A DNA stretch of 64,000 nucleotides from assembly GCA_029339505.1 (NCBI GenBank), contig JAQISU010000155.1, forward strand, positions 15,453,501-15,517,500, given 5' to 3'. Numbering within the stretch: position 1 is the stretch's first letter; each line of letters opens with the position of its first letter. The position numbers and the translations under genes are program-made. Under the pieces are notes generated by a model. It made no database searches and was not told the origin of the DNA. It was given only the letters and a program-made list of their open reading frames with translations. The stretch comes from Unio delphinus. Its lineage: Eukaryota > Mollusca > Bivalvia > Unionida > Unionidae. Positions 35,119-48,619 of the stretch are shown piece by piece.

Positions 35119-35850
35119 CTGTAAAACAATGCATTAGATTAGAGATAATTCAACCATACATATGAATGTATGTACGCAAAGATTGCAATGACACACCATC
35201 ACAATTCTGGCTATAGAGAACCTAATACAAGCTACATGTCATAAATGGTAAATTTCAGAACCTTGCCAGAATAAACAACGGAGACAACCCTTGCTACCAA
35301 AATGAAACAATGCACCAAGATTGTTGATTAGGGATTTTACGCCGCACATGCAATATACGGGTATACAGCGACACAAAAAAAGGTTATCTTATAATTGATT
35401 TATGTTTGCAAAGTGGTTCTCGATGAACAAGAGATAAAAAGGCAAATACAAAACATTGAGATAGCGGTTCCAGATCACTGGGCACTATAAAAATCTACAA
35501 AGTACAAAGCGTAATTAGATAATGAAGGATATTTAGAGCGATTGGTAGTACACATATTGATTAAAAATACTCAGAGAATAAAGGTTGCACACAATATATA
35601 TTGTACGATATATGTTCACTTACTTCAATAAATTTAATATACATCTCACTTTTTAATGTATCAAAAACCTCTCTCCTTAAGCTGAACATTGTTGAAACGA
35701 TCGCGTATAGGTTTGAGATAGGAACAATCTATCAGAATGTAAAGGATACAAGTTTTGTTGCATTAAATGCACACGCGTGGATTTTCACCCTTTAATGTAT
35801 AAAAATGGGTTATATAAGTATGACCAATCCTAATGTTGTGCAATGATTAC

Positions 35851-35869
35851 CTCGTCCTTATAGATGGTT
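35851..35869 (-). CDS. possible AIF-1-like micro-exon
   Basis: Nineteen bases between CCCTCTTACAG and GTAATC on the minus strand. One phase codes TIYKDE, reminiscent of the segment before the second EF-hand helix of AIF-1. The length and phase are compatible, but a match this short could be chance. Confidence 0.2.
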
Positions 35870-37041
35870 CTGTAAGAGGGAGACCATTCGCCTAAAGGGT
35901 GTTTAAATACAAGGAGCTTGTTACTGGTACCCTCAATTCACGATGCCTGCCACTTAACTAAATAAGAGTTTGTTGACGACAGGTTTAAAATTGGTGTAGA
36001 TCATTTTAAATTTAGATGGTTTAACTTTATTACACATATAATTGGGTAGCCATCATTGTATTGTATTATGAGAGCAGCACAGCTTGGGATGTATATTGCG
36101 AATGTTTGGCAATAATGTTTTTTGTAACGTCCTACTGAAGAGTGACTTTAGTACTGCTAGTGAATCAGGGAAGATAATTATTTTTCTTTTCTGGTTTTGT
36201 TTTGGGAGGTGGGGTATGTTTCAGAGCATGATCTACTGCCCAGGTTTCTATAGAAAATTATGATGCCCCATTTGGCAAATAAAGTTTTGCGATGTCATTT
36301 GCCTGCAGCAGGATCAGTGTAGATTCGTGTATAGTTCTTAAATTTGAAATGAAGTTTCCTATTAAGGTTTAAATATGAACGGATCGGTCTGCCTTTTTCC
36401 ATTTATTCACTGTATGTGGATGTTACGAAGCAAATACTTTTGGATCTGTGAAGGTTCAAATTCTTTTAATGTAAAGTGAGGAAGATATTCTAATATCAAC
36501 AGTTAGAATGACATTTGTTTTTAATATATAATGTTGAATCATTGTGTTATAAAACAGACATGAAAGATGAGTTTAAAGTGTTGGATCACAATTTTATGGC
36601 ATATTTTAACGGTAATGTTTCTTGTGACGTGATGAGGTGGTTCATGCCCTCTTGGGATGTCCAAAACACACTGAAAGTGAGTATCATTGCCTGATGGTGA
36701 ATTGGGTCAAGCATCTTTAAATAAGGCTTTCTAGCTGAAACATATATCATAAGAGAAAATATAAAAGTCAAAGTTATACATAAAAACTACAAAAATGGTA
36801 CATGTATCAAAACACAAGGCCAAATATATTCAGCATAAACCACAATCTTTTAAAAATGTTACGCCCACCGTAAGAGCATCATTACGGTAAGCAGTCTATA
36901 GTGAATAAATTACCTCCATTGCTGCCTTTTTCTAGGTGCCGAAGGAAGCATCTACACCATTATACTTACATGAGCCTGTCCTGCAAACAATCAAAACAAA
37001 TTAACTCGAAGTATTTGTATTATAGTAAACATTGTTGGGTG

Positions 37042-37150
<109 letters not shown>

Positions 37151-37771
37151 TGAGTATAACGACGGCATCAGCCCAGTCTTGGCTCTATAATGCCAAGTAA
37201 GTTAAAAATTTCCCAAAGGCAAACACAAACAGAGCAAAAGTATAAAAATTACAACAGCAACAATAAAACACAAGAAAACAAAGAGATGTATTTTTCATAA
37301 TCCGTTTTCGTAAGAAAAGGCCACGACATTTTCAGTTGAAACATCATCCCACAGGCACACAAAAGTGCACGAATAATTTTGGCACCACCTGCCTCATAGA
37401 ATATCCCCAATTATATATCCCCGATCCCATGAGAGATAGATTAGAGTTCAATAGGGAAAAAACATTGTAGAAAATTAGACAGTTGAAATTTTAACTTAAT
37501 TTTGAACGTAGAGGTGTAGCTAGAGTGTTTGGAGCCCGGGGAAAAGATTAATTTTTACGCCCTCCCCCCGCCTCCCTCAACTCTGAATCCCAATATTTCC
37601 ACATACAACCTATTTCAAAGCCCATTTTAACGCCCCCACTAGTCTGGCGCCCGGGAACGTCTGTCACCCTCTGCCCCCCCCCCCCCCAACTCCTCTGTTG
37701 GAGCGTTCTTATAACTCAAAAAGCACACGTACGGCAGGATACTAGATTCTACAACATGGTAATCATGATTT

Positions 37772-37985
37772 GTTTGTTTGTTTGATTACGATTTTTAACG
37801 TAGCTTTAACAATTTGTCAGTCATATCGCTACGATGTCTGCAGTGAGGCAGTTTATAGTGATGTGTAGCATTGGGTCATCATGGGCTACATGTGCCACCC
37901 AGTCACATTATCATGACACCAGACTGACCAGTCCTGACGCTAACCTCTTAATGCTGAGCGCCTAGCAAAAAATGATCTAAAAAAG
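37772..37985 (+). repeat. dispersed repeat, copy 1
   Basis: The segment from GATTTTTAACGTAGCTTTAA to about TGAGCGCCTAGC is similar over about 200 bp to 39,497-39,705 (shared words: CAGTTTAT-GTGATGT, CACCCAGTCACATTAT, GAGCGCC-AGC). It is an unnamed interspersed element. Confidence 0.65.
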
Positions 37986-38079
37986 GAAAACAATGATCTT
38001 ACAAATGCAGTCTTGTCCATAAATTAGTCCAGCACCAGAACATGACCTGTACCAAAAATGTTGACACAATTTGTACACA

Positions 38080-38132
38080 TACCAGTAGTAGTAGTACTAG
38101 TAGTAGTAGTAGTACTAGTAGTAGTAGTAGTA
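38080..38132 (+). repeat. (AGT)n microsatellite
   Basis: AGT triplets interrupted by two ACTAGT units. Confidence 0.95.
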
Positions 38133-38399
38133 TTGCCATCACGTTTTCAATACATCACTACAACATTCTCATAACACTTTCTTTTACTGCTTTATCTACA
38201 CAAAACTGTACAGAAATATATTTTGATGCATATTAATTTATGTATACCCCGAGGCAGTTATATTTATTAATCTGACATCGGGGTATTTATTCAGTGTCAG
38301 CAGTCAATATAGAACAATGACACGAAATTATCGATTTACCGGAATGTCATAAAAATATTGAACGTTTATTTATCATCAAACTTGTCAGTAGATATAATA

Positions 38400-39110
38400 A
38401 GATTCGGCTAATGTAGTTATGTGAGAAAGTTTCCCAGTAGCTTCTCGTAGTTCTTTCCGGGGGTTTCCTGGGTTCTTCCTCCACCAATAATACTGGCCGC
38501 CAGAGTTGCCAGATCCGCAGTTTTCTAGCTCAATTGGGCTTCTTTCTAAATTGGTTGTGGGAAATATTCCCAGATTGCGGGTTGCGGTTTTTTGGGTTGG
38601 TTTCTGATTTGTGTCACCGTACTTTTCGCTGCATCAGATTGCTATTAATATCTCCCCATTCAGTTTCACATTGGCGCTAGTGACAATAATATATAAAAGT
38701 CTTAATGAATCCATTATTTTGGATGTGTCTCCATAGATGTCTCTCATCCTGTTATTTTTTTTTAAAATTGCGGAACATGAAGAACCAAGTGCGCTTCTAA
38801 TTTCAAATTTCAATTAAGCTAGCATATCACTAGCATATCAATGCTGGTAACTGTAGCATATAGGGCGGAGGCACTCTTATCACTTTATCACTGTTATAAT
38901 ATTTTTACAACTTACATGTATGGTATTTGGTTCTTATTTGCTCTTCAGATTATAATCTTCAAATTGGGCGGTTTTTAGGCTGCTTTTAAAGGTACACGGG
39001 CGGGAATTGAAAAAAGTATCTGGCAACACTGCTGGCCGCCATGCATAACATATCGTGTGCTGAAAATGGCGTTAAACCCTACAACAACAACAACAACAAC
39101 AACAACAACA
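38400..39110 (+). repeat. SINE (body and tail) split by a hAT MITE
   Basis: 38,403-38,500 matches the SINE body at 7,420-7,530 (TTCTTTCCGGGGGTT). After the MITE, 39,032-39,110 gives its tail (CATATCGTGTGCTGAAAATG, GCGTTAAACCCTA, (CAA)n). The tRNA head is missing. Confidence 0.8.
38501..39031. mobile_element. 531-bp hAT-type MITE
   Basis: Ends CAGAGTTGCCAGAT and (reverse complement) CAGTGTTGCCAGAT, flanked by a perfect 8-bp duplication CTGGCCGC (38,493-38,500 and 39,032-39,039). No coding capacity. TIR and duplication length identify it as a non-autonomous hAT element. Confidence 0.88.
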
Positions 39111-39214
39111 TTACTTTTTGTTTAGAAGAAATACATTGTTTTGTCTTCTGCGTAATTGTATCGTTGGTATAGCTACAATGTCAGTCACTCCAGTAATAGT
39201 CAAATACGTAATTA

Positions 39215-39261
<47 letters not shown>

Positions 39262-39460
39262 CGATTTTAACTTAGCTTTAGTAACTGCTGGCCGCCATGC
39301 ATAGCATATCGTGTGCTGAAAATGGCGTTAAACCCTACAACAACAACAACAACAACATTACTTTTGTTTAGAAGAAATACATTGTTTTGTCTTCTGCGTA
39401 ATTGTATCGTTGGTATAGCTACAATGTCAGTCACTCCAGTAATAGTCAAATACGTAATTA

Positions 39461-39505
<45 letters not shown>

Positions 39506-39535
39506 CGATTTTAACGTAGCTTTAGTAAGTTCTAA
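39032..39535 (+). repeat. 256-bp tandem duplication including the SINE tail and (GT)n
   Basis: The unit beginning CTGGCCGCCATGCATA at 39,032 recurs at 39,288 with the same SINE tail, (CAA)n, TTTAGAAGAAATACATTG and a (GT)n run (39,216-39,256 and about 39,463-39,500). The copies differ mostly in microsatellite length, so the duplication is recent and post-dates the MITE insertion. Confidence 0.9.
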
Positions 39536-39705
39536 GTCATATGGCCACAATGTTTGAACGGTGGCAGTTTATTGTGATGTCTAGTACCGGGGAATCATAC
39601 AATAGACATGTAACATAGTGCCACACCCAGTCACATTATTCAGACATCAGGCCGACCATGCATAACATTGACAAAAAATGTTGAGCGCCAAGCGAGGCAG
39701 ATGCA
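39497..39705 (+). repeat. dispersed repeat, copy 2
   Basis: Second member of the family at 37,772-37,985. The region after it (to about 39,815) contains a reversed tRNA-like stretch and may belong to the same element. Confidence 0.6.
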
Positions 39706-39901
39706 AGTACCATTTGTATGAGTCTTTGGCATGAATCGGCCGCAGTTTGAACTTGCGACCTTCAGCATCCAAAACGGACGCTCTAATCCCTTCGGCCACA
39801 AAAGTGGTCATATGATCGGTCACTTAAGTTGGTAATATTCAAATACAAAACGCAAGTGCTTTAAGAGTGGCACCAAAGTATACTACGATAATAGCACTTA
39901 C

Positions 39902-39943
39902 CGATATTTTCGTTCTGGTCATGCTCGAATTCAAGAAATTTAG
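39902..39943 (-). CDS. AIF1: AIF-1-like protein, EF-hand exon
   Basis: A 42-nt exon on the minus strand between TTACATTTTCAG and GTAAGTGC. In the phase left by the 40,784-40,850 exon it codes AKFLEFEHDQNENI, the helix and calcium-loop start of the first EF hand of AIF-1-like proteins. Asp and Asn occupy loop positions. Splice sites on both sides are strong. Confidence 0.8.
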
Positions 39944-40404
39944 CTGAAAATGTAAGAAACTTCGTCATGTGATTGTGAAGGAAGAAAATGCTCATTGTAC
40001 AATACAAATACCTTTTTCCCGCGTAATTGAAATTTACTCGTGAAAGATATAAGTTGATCTATTGGTGAACATTTTACGTACCATTGGTTCTGGTTCCACA
40101 AATTAAAGTATAATTCCTTTAGTTGGACTATATTCACTCTGAAGTAATTTTCTTCTCTTTTCGGAATCAAATTCTAACACAAGTAAGTAGGATGGTAATC
40201 GTGGAATTCAAAAGTCAGTTAAAGTAGCGTTCAGTTTCATTCACGACATGAAGCTATTCTATCGCGTTCAACAACACGCATGTTTTTATTCAATTCGTTA
40301 AAAAAGTATATCCCATCTAAAACTGAAAGCCGAACGTCATCCACAACGCTGTTTATTTTGAAAGTAAGACGTGGACCGAAAATAAAATATCAAAGTAGAC
40401 GTCT

Positions 40405-40605
40405 GACATTGTAGGACAAGAATGTGTCATGACAGTCTACTTGTACATAGAGAAACTATAAGAATACAAGAATGTGTGAAAACAATATACGTGTACAATT
40501 GAGAAATACGAGAGTACTGCAATGTGTGATAACATTCTACTTGTTCAATGGGGAACTACAAGTGTACTGTAGTGTGTGATAACAATATACTTGTACAATT
40601 AAAAC
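40405..40605 (+). repeat. about 60-bp minisatellite, four units
   Basis: Degenerate units containing CAAGAATGTGTGA-AACA, then TATAC-TGTACAAT and GAGAAAC-A-AAG. Confidence 0.75.
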
Positions 40606-40783
40606 TTTTAAATCAAGAAGTAAAATACATTCTCTGTTCTTTATCCATGACTGATTAAAAACTGGTATTCTCGTGACTGCCGTTCTCTGCACTTGGAAAT
40701 TTGATATTCAATAATACAAAGTGAATTCCATGCTTATGACAAATACCATCATTAAAATTTCTAAAAGAATAATGTTATCTTAC

Positions 40784-40850
40784 CTTTGAAAGCATTCAGC
40801 TTTTCAGGTAGCTCTTCCACATCTCTGTAGTCGGGATTTTCTAAAACTTC
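40784..40850 (-). CDS. AIF1: AIF-1-like protein, N-terminal-half exon
   Basis: A 67-nt exon on the minus strand between GTGTTTTTCAG and GTAAGATA, coding EVLENPDYRDVEELPEKLNA then FK and ending in phase 1. It fits the AIF-1 region between the N-terminal helix and the first EF hand (acidic stretch, then ELP-KL--FK). The first exon is not found in the 250 bp left before the tandem array at 41,105. It must lie upstream beyond the array or be lost. Exons between 39,902 and 35,118 coding the rest of the EF-hand pair were not confidently located. Confidence 0.8.
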
Positions 40851-41104
40851 CTGAAAAACACACAATTACATACAAACATGTGCAACAAAATGAAAAGGCA
40901 ATTATTTGTTATCATTTGAGTAGATCGTCTCAATTTGCATCTCTGATCAGGAAACATGTTATTTTGAACCAAGAAGACACAATTACAGGTCTTCATGTAA
41001 ATAAGCAGTGTTGATGTGATTTTCAGTTTAGAAGTAGAAGCGATGACTGTTTCCAAGACGGCTTTCATGGCGGCAACATATGATGTCAGATAAGCACCAT
41101 TTTG

Positions 41105-42511
41105 AAAACCGATCCCGAGTTTAAACGCATTACGGAAAGTTACAAGTTGGTGGACCCACTGAACCCCCTGGATAGTATAATCGGAGGACGAACGAATGCC
41201 ACCTGTTTGCTGTACCAGGCGGACGAGGAGAAGGGAGAAGAAATAAAATACTTGGACGTGTGTTCGCTGTATCCTTACGTGTGCAAATATTGTCACTTTT
41301 CCGTAGGGCATCCACAATTGATGACAGAACACATTGACCTGGACCACATTCGATCAAGTGCAAAGTCTTCCCTTCTACGTACTTGTACCATCCCATTTTA
41401 CCTCACCATTGCCAAAGGAAACTGATGAAACGTGCAAATATGACCAACCTTGTCAGCACAGCCAGTAAGAACGCGCCTTGACAGGAACGTTGGTTAGCGT
41501 GAAATTCTTTAAAGCTCTGTACCTGGGATACCAATTGTTAGAAGTGCACGAAATTTACCACTTTCCCAATACATAACAATACCGCAAGAGCGACGAGACA
41601 CGGAAAGGCATTTTTGCAGACTACTTAGATGCCTTTTTGAAACTAAAACAAGAAGCTAGCGGCTATACTTTTTGGTGCCACACTCCCGAAGACCAAAAGA
41701 AATTCAAAGAAAAATATATGGAGCAGGAACGGGTCCGCTTTAGACCACATCGAGAAAAACGAAGGAAGGCGATCGTTTGCCAAAGTGATGTTAAATTGCT
41801 TGTGGGGTAAAATGGCACAACGACCATCTTTACCCAAGACGGAGTATTTGTCCGAACATTCCAGCTACTTCCAGATGATTCACGATAAAACAAAATATAT
41901 CAAACACGTGGACCTCATTCGTGAGGACTTGATCTTAGTCAATTACGAAGAAGAACTAGACCTTGCAGAAGCCGACAAATTGGGAAATGTCATCAATGTG
42001 GCTTACGTGACAGCCTGAACTCGCCTTAAATTGAACGAAGTGTTAGAACTCCTAGGAGATCGCGTCCCCTATTTTGACACGGACAGTTGCATCTACATCG
42101 ATCGCCTCGGTCAAAGTCATCCTGACATCGAAGTAGACCGGCAAGATTCTAAGTTGTTTAAGTGGCTTTTTTAAAAATTACTTCTGCGAATACCGAAATC
42201 GTCGAGGAGAAATGCACACCGAATATAAAGTGAAAGGATTGACTCTCTATTATTGCACCAGTCGAGTGGTGAACTTTGACGTGCAAAAAGAAGCCTTGAA
42301 GACTGGACAGGATGAAACTTTTAAAGTGACCACCCACGAACCGCACAAGATCGTACGTTTACCCACACACCAATTCGGTAGTAGGTCTTTGAAAAAAGTC
42401 TATCAAATCGTGTACCAGAAGAGAGTGCGGCTTCCCAATAAATTCACCTTACCGTACGGTCACTTTGATGGTGGTCAGCATATAAAAATGGAAATCGTCC
42501 AAGACGGATAG
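41105..42511 (+). pseudogene. protein-primed DNA polymerase B, copy A (5'-truncated)
   Basis: Starts mid-gene at the array edge. Palm motif A YLDVCSLYPYV is near 41,250-41,285. The motif B region has KVMLNCLWGKMAQR, keeping the Asn that the other copies changed to Asp. The motif C region reads YFDTDSCIYI (about 42,070-42,100). The frame changes several times and has stops shared with the other copies. Part of the segment before the C-terminus is deleted relative to B and C. Family: DNA_pol_B_2 of Mavericks, Polintons and adintoviruses, which copies linear genomes with protein priming. Not functional. Confidence 0.88.
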
Positions 42512-43479
42512 TTCAAGCCAGAAATATGAACCATTTCACACACCAAGTATTGAGCGTGAGACTGAAGCAGATTTACAAATGAAAGGGGTACGTAATGGGA
42601 AACATCTACGCTGGGACACAAGCGTTAGCTGACCAGATTTTAAACAATGTGTGACTGATATAGAAAGCAACATGAACTTTCTCCTATGTGATTATTTGTT
42701 ACTTGTTTTGGTTTAGCTTTGTTCTTAAACTAGGATATTAATTGTTGTACGAAATGTATCATTCTTGTATGAAATTCTTATGAGTTGTATGTAAAGTAGG
42801 GTATTTTTTGAAGGCATAAACTTTAATTTTAAAAGTATTTTTTCTAGATCCAAGAATTAGATAACATGTGAATAGATTTGTTCCATGTCCAGATTTGACT
42901 GTTTTAAATGGATAGTGTTTAGACTAAAGCACAGGCCAGAGATCCCATGTATATAATTGAAAAAATGTTTTGAACCTATTTTGTAGACTTTTATTATCTG
43001 TGTGTTTTTCTTTAGATCAACTCTACCCTCTTTTCTGTGTGTTTCAATGTGTATTTGTTTCTTTCTGTATATCTATGTTTGTCCCTATCAGCCCTTTGTC
43101 CCTACACGTACATTTTACCCTATCAATAGTTTTGACCTTATAAACACAATGGAGTCACCAATTTTCAATTCCCTTAGAACTTCAGGTGACATTCCCAAGT
43201 TAAATTCCCATTAACACTAATTTTGATATACCCATTTTTAACATTAAGGTCCCAATGCCAATAAAGTGACCCATTCCTTGTCGCTATGTTCAATTCCCCG
43301 TTTGCTCCATGTTACATTTCTCCATGTTAAATTCCCCTTGTCGCTGGATGTTCCCACAACCTTTTCGACTGGATTTTCCATCGTCACTAGGGTATCCACA
43401 TATACTTCTAATGCTCATTTACCTACCCAGACCGAGTCAAGTGGAGGGAATTTTCTATATAAACCAGACAGAGAACCAC

Positions 43480-43735
43480 TTTAATCTTATTCAAGACTGC
43501 TCTAAAAACTCACTTATTACAATTACAACAGCATTCTTAAAGACACAACATCCCGTGTGCTTCCTTAGTTATTGTCAGCATGCATTTCTTGTATAATTTA
43601 ATATGATTTGTTTTTATAAAACTTGTCGTTGTATATGTGTTATCTAATGTTGTAAAGCGCTTAGAACTTCTAATGATTAGGCGGTGTTCTATGTCCAGAT
43701 TATTAGTATTATTATCTACACTTCTCAAGTACAAG
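43480..43735 (+). repeat. LINE-like 3' tail in spacer A
   Basis: Contains TTCAAGACTGCTCTAAAAAC (coding FKTALKTHLL in one frame, like the end of CR1-type reverse transcriptase ORFs) and then TTGTAAAGCGCTTAGAACTT, ATTAGGCGGT and a TTATTAGTATTATT end, the usual form of invertebrate CR1-like 3' ends. Copies at 48,620-48,870 and 53,825-54,070. Confidence 0.5.
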
Positions 43736-44376
43736 TTTCTTGCTTCGATCAGGAAGAATGAAAACTCGTTTACTGCAGTGTCGCATGAAGTTTACCGACA
43801 GCTCTGTAGTTTGCGCTTTTCAGCTGATATAAAAGCGCACGCCCTCTGCAAGGTCGAGTATAACTATAGCTACATTATTCATACAACTATTAACCAGATA
43901 CTCGAAGCAATCGATCATAATAATTCCAAGCATATTGTTTACATGAAGGTTTCGGAAACAGAACTCAGCCGAATCAGGATATCAATAAGATCTCGGATTA
44001 TATTTTTAGAGTTTTCACAAGGATGATTCGCATCTTGATATTGACGGTACAGTATTGTGCACATTCCTTCAGATTTGCATGTGTATTCATACAAAATGTA
44101 ACACGAAAAACCATTTACCTGGTATGAAAGGTAGTTTCTCATCAAATTATGGTCTTCATTTTGAAATTCAGTACGCACACGTATACACACGTCTTTATCT
44201 AATTAACAACTCGGACGAACAATATTGTGTAAGGCACATCTATATATTATGGAAACAGCAAACAAACGTTTTGTGTTGTGTAACATTTTGCTTAGAAATT
44301 AATCTTTAATATTTAATTTAATTGCAAGTTTGATTTAATTGAAAATGGGTCTATAAATGGAACGAAACCAAATGCA

Positions 44377-44529
<153 letters not shown>

Positions 44530-45388
44530 AAGGAATAAGTTTAGTAAAATTGGACGACCAAACAACCAATTATATAATATTAACATTGTCATATATGATC
44601 CATTAACCAGTAATGTTCTACCTACTCCTTATCTGGACGAAATGATTCGGTTCAATAGATACACCGTTATTCTCTAGAGTAAATATGCCCTCAGCTTATC
44701 AAGCACGGTATTTGTTTTTAATTGCTAGCCGTCTCTGATAAGTATCTTACCCTTTGTCCCACTGTTATATCAATAACACAGCTCGTACTTTATTGGCTTT
44801 AGTGTCAATAATTCCATTGTTATCAACTTGTTCTGCTATGCCCGAACAAAACCTTTTACATGATATCAGTCTGAGTGTAAGGTATCATGCAACTTTAGTT
44901 ATACTGTTTTAATGAAACCTTAGGCAGCGATTGATATACACATAACTATGTATGCTGTATTAATATTGCATATGATGTTACATAAAGCGCTATGTACAAC
45001 AACAACAACAAAAATCACGTTCGCCCCAACAAATATCGTATAGGTTTTGATATTTATATGATAACAGTCATGTAATTTTAGATATAGTCTTCTCGTCACA
45101 TTATGTATGTTACCTGGTGTAAGAACCAGTTCAGGGTTTTCACACGGGAAGGAAATGGCACTTACATGTGTACAGGAGTTTTACATGTTTTATCTCAATT
45201 ACATTTAGTAACAATTCTGTGTTTTACTAATATAGAACATGGAAGCTCTTATTGTATACATTTTTAATTACTTTCTGAGGGACGGTGTTATTTATATCAC
45301 TTTATACAAAGGAATACAATATATAAAGCCTTTCTCCAAACGTGCCCCCGAGTGATCTTGTGCAAAATAACCTCCCGATTTAACTGCA

Positions 45389-47650
45389 GTGAACAAACAA
45401 TACTTTAGTGCTTTTGAGGTTGTCTCTGGTGGAACAACGATGGCTTCGCAGGTGTATGCGTATGAATGGCAGAACGGTAACTATGTTGATATGCGCGCTA
45501 TAGAAATCAATAAAGATACACTTTTTCAATATCGAAGGCAATCAACGTGCCGTTCTACCCCATTTGCCTGAGGCTCACTATTACGACCCCGACAACATGC
45601 GTACCGAACAACGAGAAGTTTTCTTCGCTTGGTACAGGACTCACGCCTCGGACCCCTTCGACTTTCAGGAAGCAATGTTAAAGTATTGTCGATCTGACGT
45701 GGACATTTTACGACGTTGTTGTGGAAAATTTCGAGAATTCTTCATGGAGCACGGAGGTATCGATCCTTTGAAAGAAGCTTGTACCCTCGCCAAAGCGTGT
45801 TCTTTAGTGAAACGCCATTGATTCATGCCCGAAAACACCCTGGCTATCATAAGCCTTCAAACGACGAACGTTGTCAAACGTCAATACTCGGTCAAAGCCC
45901 AACGCTGGCTACATATTTTGTGTGATAAGGAAAACAAAGGTATCAAACACGCCCGAAACGGAGGAGGCGAAAAGACCATCGAAACGTATTCGGTGGATGG
46001 CTGGGACTTAGAAAACCCTCAGATCGTGTACGAGTTTAACGGATGCTTATTTCACGGATGTCCCATGTCTTACCCTCAACGTGACACCAAAAATCAGTTT
46101 TTATAACGGACCATGGAAGACTTGTACCAGACTACTTGTCAGCGGCGTTTGAAGTTAGAACAGCAAGGATACCAAGTAGTGGAAATGTGGGAACATGAGT
46201 ACGATCACCGTTTAAAAACCGATCCCGAGTTTAAACGCATTACGGAAAGTTAAAAGTTGGTGGACCCACTGAACCCCCTGGATAGTGTGTTCGGAGGACG
46301 AACGAATGCCACCTGTTTGCTGTACCAGGCGGACGAGGAGGAGGGAGAAGAAATAAAATACTTGGACGTGTGTTCGCTGTATCCTTACGTGTGCAAATAT
46401 TGTCACTTTTCCGTAGGGCATCCACAATTGATGACAGAACACATTGACCTGGACCACATTCAATCAAGTGCAAAGTCTTCCCTTCTACGTACTTGTACCA
46501 TCCCATTTTACCTCACCATTGCCAAAGGAAACTGAGGAAACGTGCAAATATGATCAACCTTGTCAGCACAGCCAGTTAGAACGCGCCTTGACAGGAACGT
46601 TGGTTAGCGTGAAATTCTTTAAAGCTCTGGACCTGGGATACCGACTGTTAGAAGTGCACGAAATTCACCACTTTCCCAAGACATAACAATACCGCAATGT
46701 CGACGAGACGCGGAAAGGTATTTTTGCTGACTACGTAGATGCCCTTTTGAAACTAAAACAAGAAGCTAGCGGCTATTTGTTTTGGTGCCACTATCCCGAA
46801 GACCAAAAGAAATTCAAAGAAAAATATAAGGAGCAGGAAGGGATCGCTTTAGACCACATCGACAAAAACGAAGGAAGGCGATCGTTTGCCAAAGTGATGT
46901 TAGATTGCTTGTGGGGTAAAATGGCACAACGACCGTCTTTACCCAAGGTTGAGTATTTTTCCGAACCTTCCAGCTACTTCCTGATGATTCACGACAAAAC
47001 AAAATAATCAAACACGTAGACGTCATTCGTGAGGACTTGATCTTAGTCAATTACGAAGAAGAACTAGACCTTGCAGAAGCTGAAAAATTTGGAAATGTAA
47101 TCGCAATGGCTTACGTGACAGTCTGAGCTCGCTTTAAATTGAACGAAGTGTTAGAACTCCTAGGAGATCGCGTCCTGTATTTTGACACGGACAGTTGCAT
47201 CAACATCGATCGCCTCGGTCAACGTCACCCTGACATCGAAGGAGACCGTTTTGGACTCTGGACAAATGAACATCTCGACGACAAGATTCTACGTTTTTCA
47301 AGTGGCTTTTTAAAAATTACGGCTGCGAATACTGAAACCATAAAGGAGAAATGCACTGCAAATGTAAAGTGAAAGGATTGACTCTCAATTATCCCACCAG
47401 TCGAGTGGTGAACTTTGACGTGCTAAAAGAAGCCTTGAAGTCTGGACAGGATGAAACTTTGAAAGTGACAACCCACGAACCGCACAAGATCGTACGTTTA
47501 TCCACACACCAAATCGTCAGTAGGTCTTTGGAAAACGTCTATCAAATCGTGTACCAGAAGAGAGTGCGGCTTCCCAATCACTTCACTTTACCGTACGGTC
47601 ATTTTGATGGTGGTCAGCATATAAAAATGGAAATCGTCCAAGACCGATAG
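45389..47650 (+). pseudogene. protein-primed DNA polymerase B, copy B
   Basis: Most complete layout, with C and D. First a fragment with YAYEWQNGNYVDMRAIEIN (45,389-45,571, another frame). Then AHYYDPDNM and the Exo III-like FDFQEAMLKYCRSDVDIL (about 45,660-45,710), the YEFNGCLFHGCPM motif typical of this polymerase group, motif A DVCSLYPY (about 46,365), motif B-like KVMLDCLWGK (about 46,880-46,930), motif C YFDTDS (about 47,180) and a C-terminal KVYQIVYQKR-like region. Frames change near 45,560, 46,520, 47,120 and 47,350. Stops at 45,819, 46,104 and 46,250 interrupt it. Early exonuclease motifs are missing or unrecognisable. Confidence 0.9.
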
Positions 47651-48619
47651 TTCAAGCGAGAAGGATGAATCATTTCACACACCAAGTATTGAGCGTGAGA
47701 CTGAAGCAGATTTACGAATGAAAGGGGTACGTAATGGGAAACATCTACGCTGGGATACAAGCGTTAGCTGACCAGATTTTAAACAATGTGTGTGAGTGAT
47801 ATAGAAAGAAACATGAACTTTCTTCTATGTGATTGGTTGTTACTTGTTTTGGTTTAGCTTTGTTCTTAAAATAGGATATTAATTGTTGAATGAAAAGTGT
47901 CATTCTTATATGAAACTCTTATGCGTTGTATGTAAAGTAGGGTATTTTTTGAAGGCATAAACTTTAACTTTAAAAGTATTTTTTCTTGATCCAAGAAATA
48001 GATAACATGTGAATAGATTTGTTCCATGTCCAGATTTGACTGTTTAAAATGGATAGTGTTTAGACTAAAGCACAAGCCAGAGATCCCATGTATATAATTG
48101 AAAAAATGTTTTGAACCTATTGTGTAGACTTTTATTATCTGTGTGTCTTTCTTTAGAACATCTCTACCCTCTTTTCTGTGTGTTTCAATGTGTATTTGTT
48201 TCTTTCTGTACATCTATGTTTGTCCCTATCAGCCCTTTGTCCCTACACGTACATTTTACCCTATCAATAGTTTTGACCTTATAAACACAATGGAGTCACC
48301 AATTTTCAATTCCCTTAGAACTCCAGGTGAGATTTCCAAGTTAAATTCCCATTAACACTAATTTTGATATACCCATTTTTAACATTAAGGTCCCAATGCC
48401 AATAAAGTGACCCATTCCTTGTCGCTATGTTCAATTCCCCGTTTGCTCCATGTTACATTTCTCCATGTTAAATTCCCCTTGTCGCTGGATGTTCCCACAA
48501 CCATTTTGACTGGATTTTCCATCGTCACTAGGGTATCCACATATACTTCTACTGTTCATTTACCTACCCAGACCGAGTCAAGTGGAGGGAAGTTTCTATA
48601 GAAACCTGACACAGAACCA

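Noticed and set aside
36970..36980. 11-nt micro-exon of the AIF-1-like gene (GACAGGCTCAT)
   Set aside because: It has good splice sites on both sides, but 11 bases cannot be tied to the protein with any confidence.
43637..44026. Open frame of 129 codons repeated in each array spacer
   Set aside because: It starts in a LINE-like 3' tail (GTAAAGCGCTTAGAA), differs in length between copies (stops at different places) and has no motif. Its repetition reflects the array.
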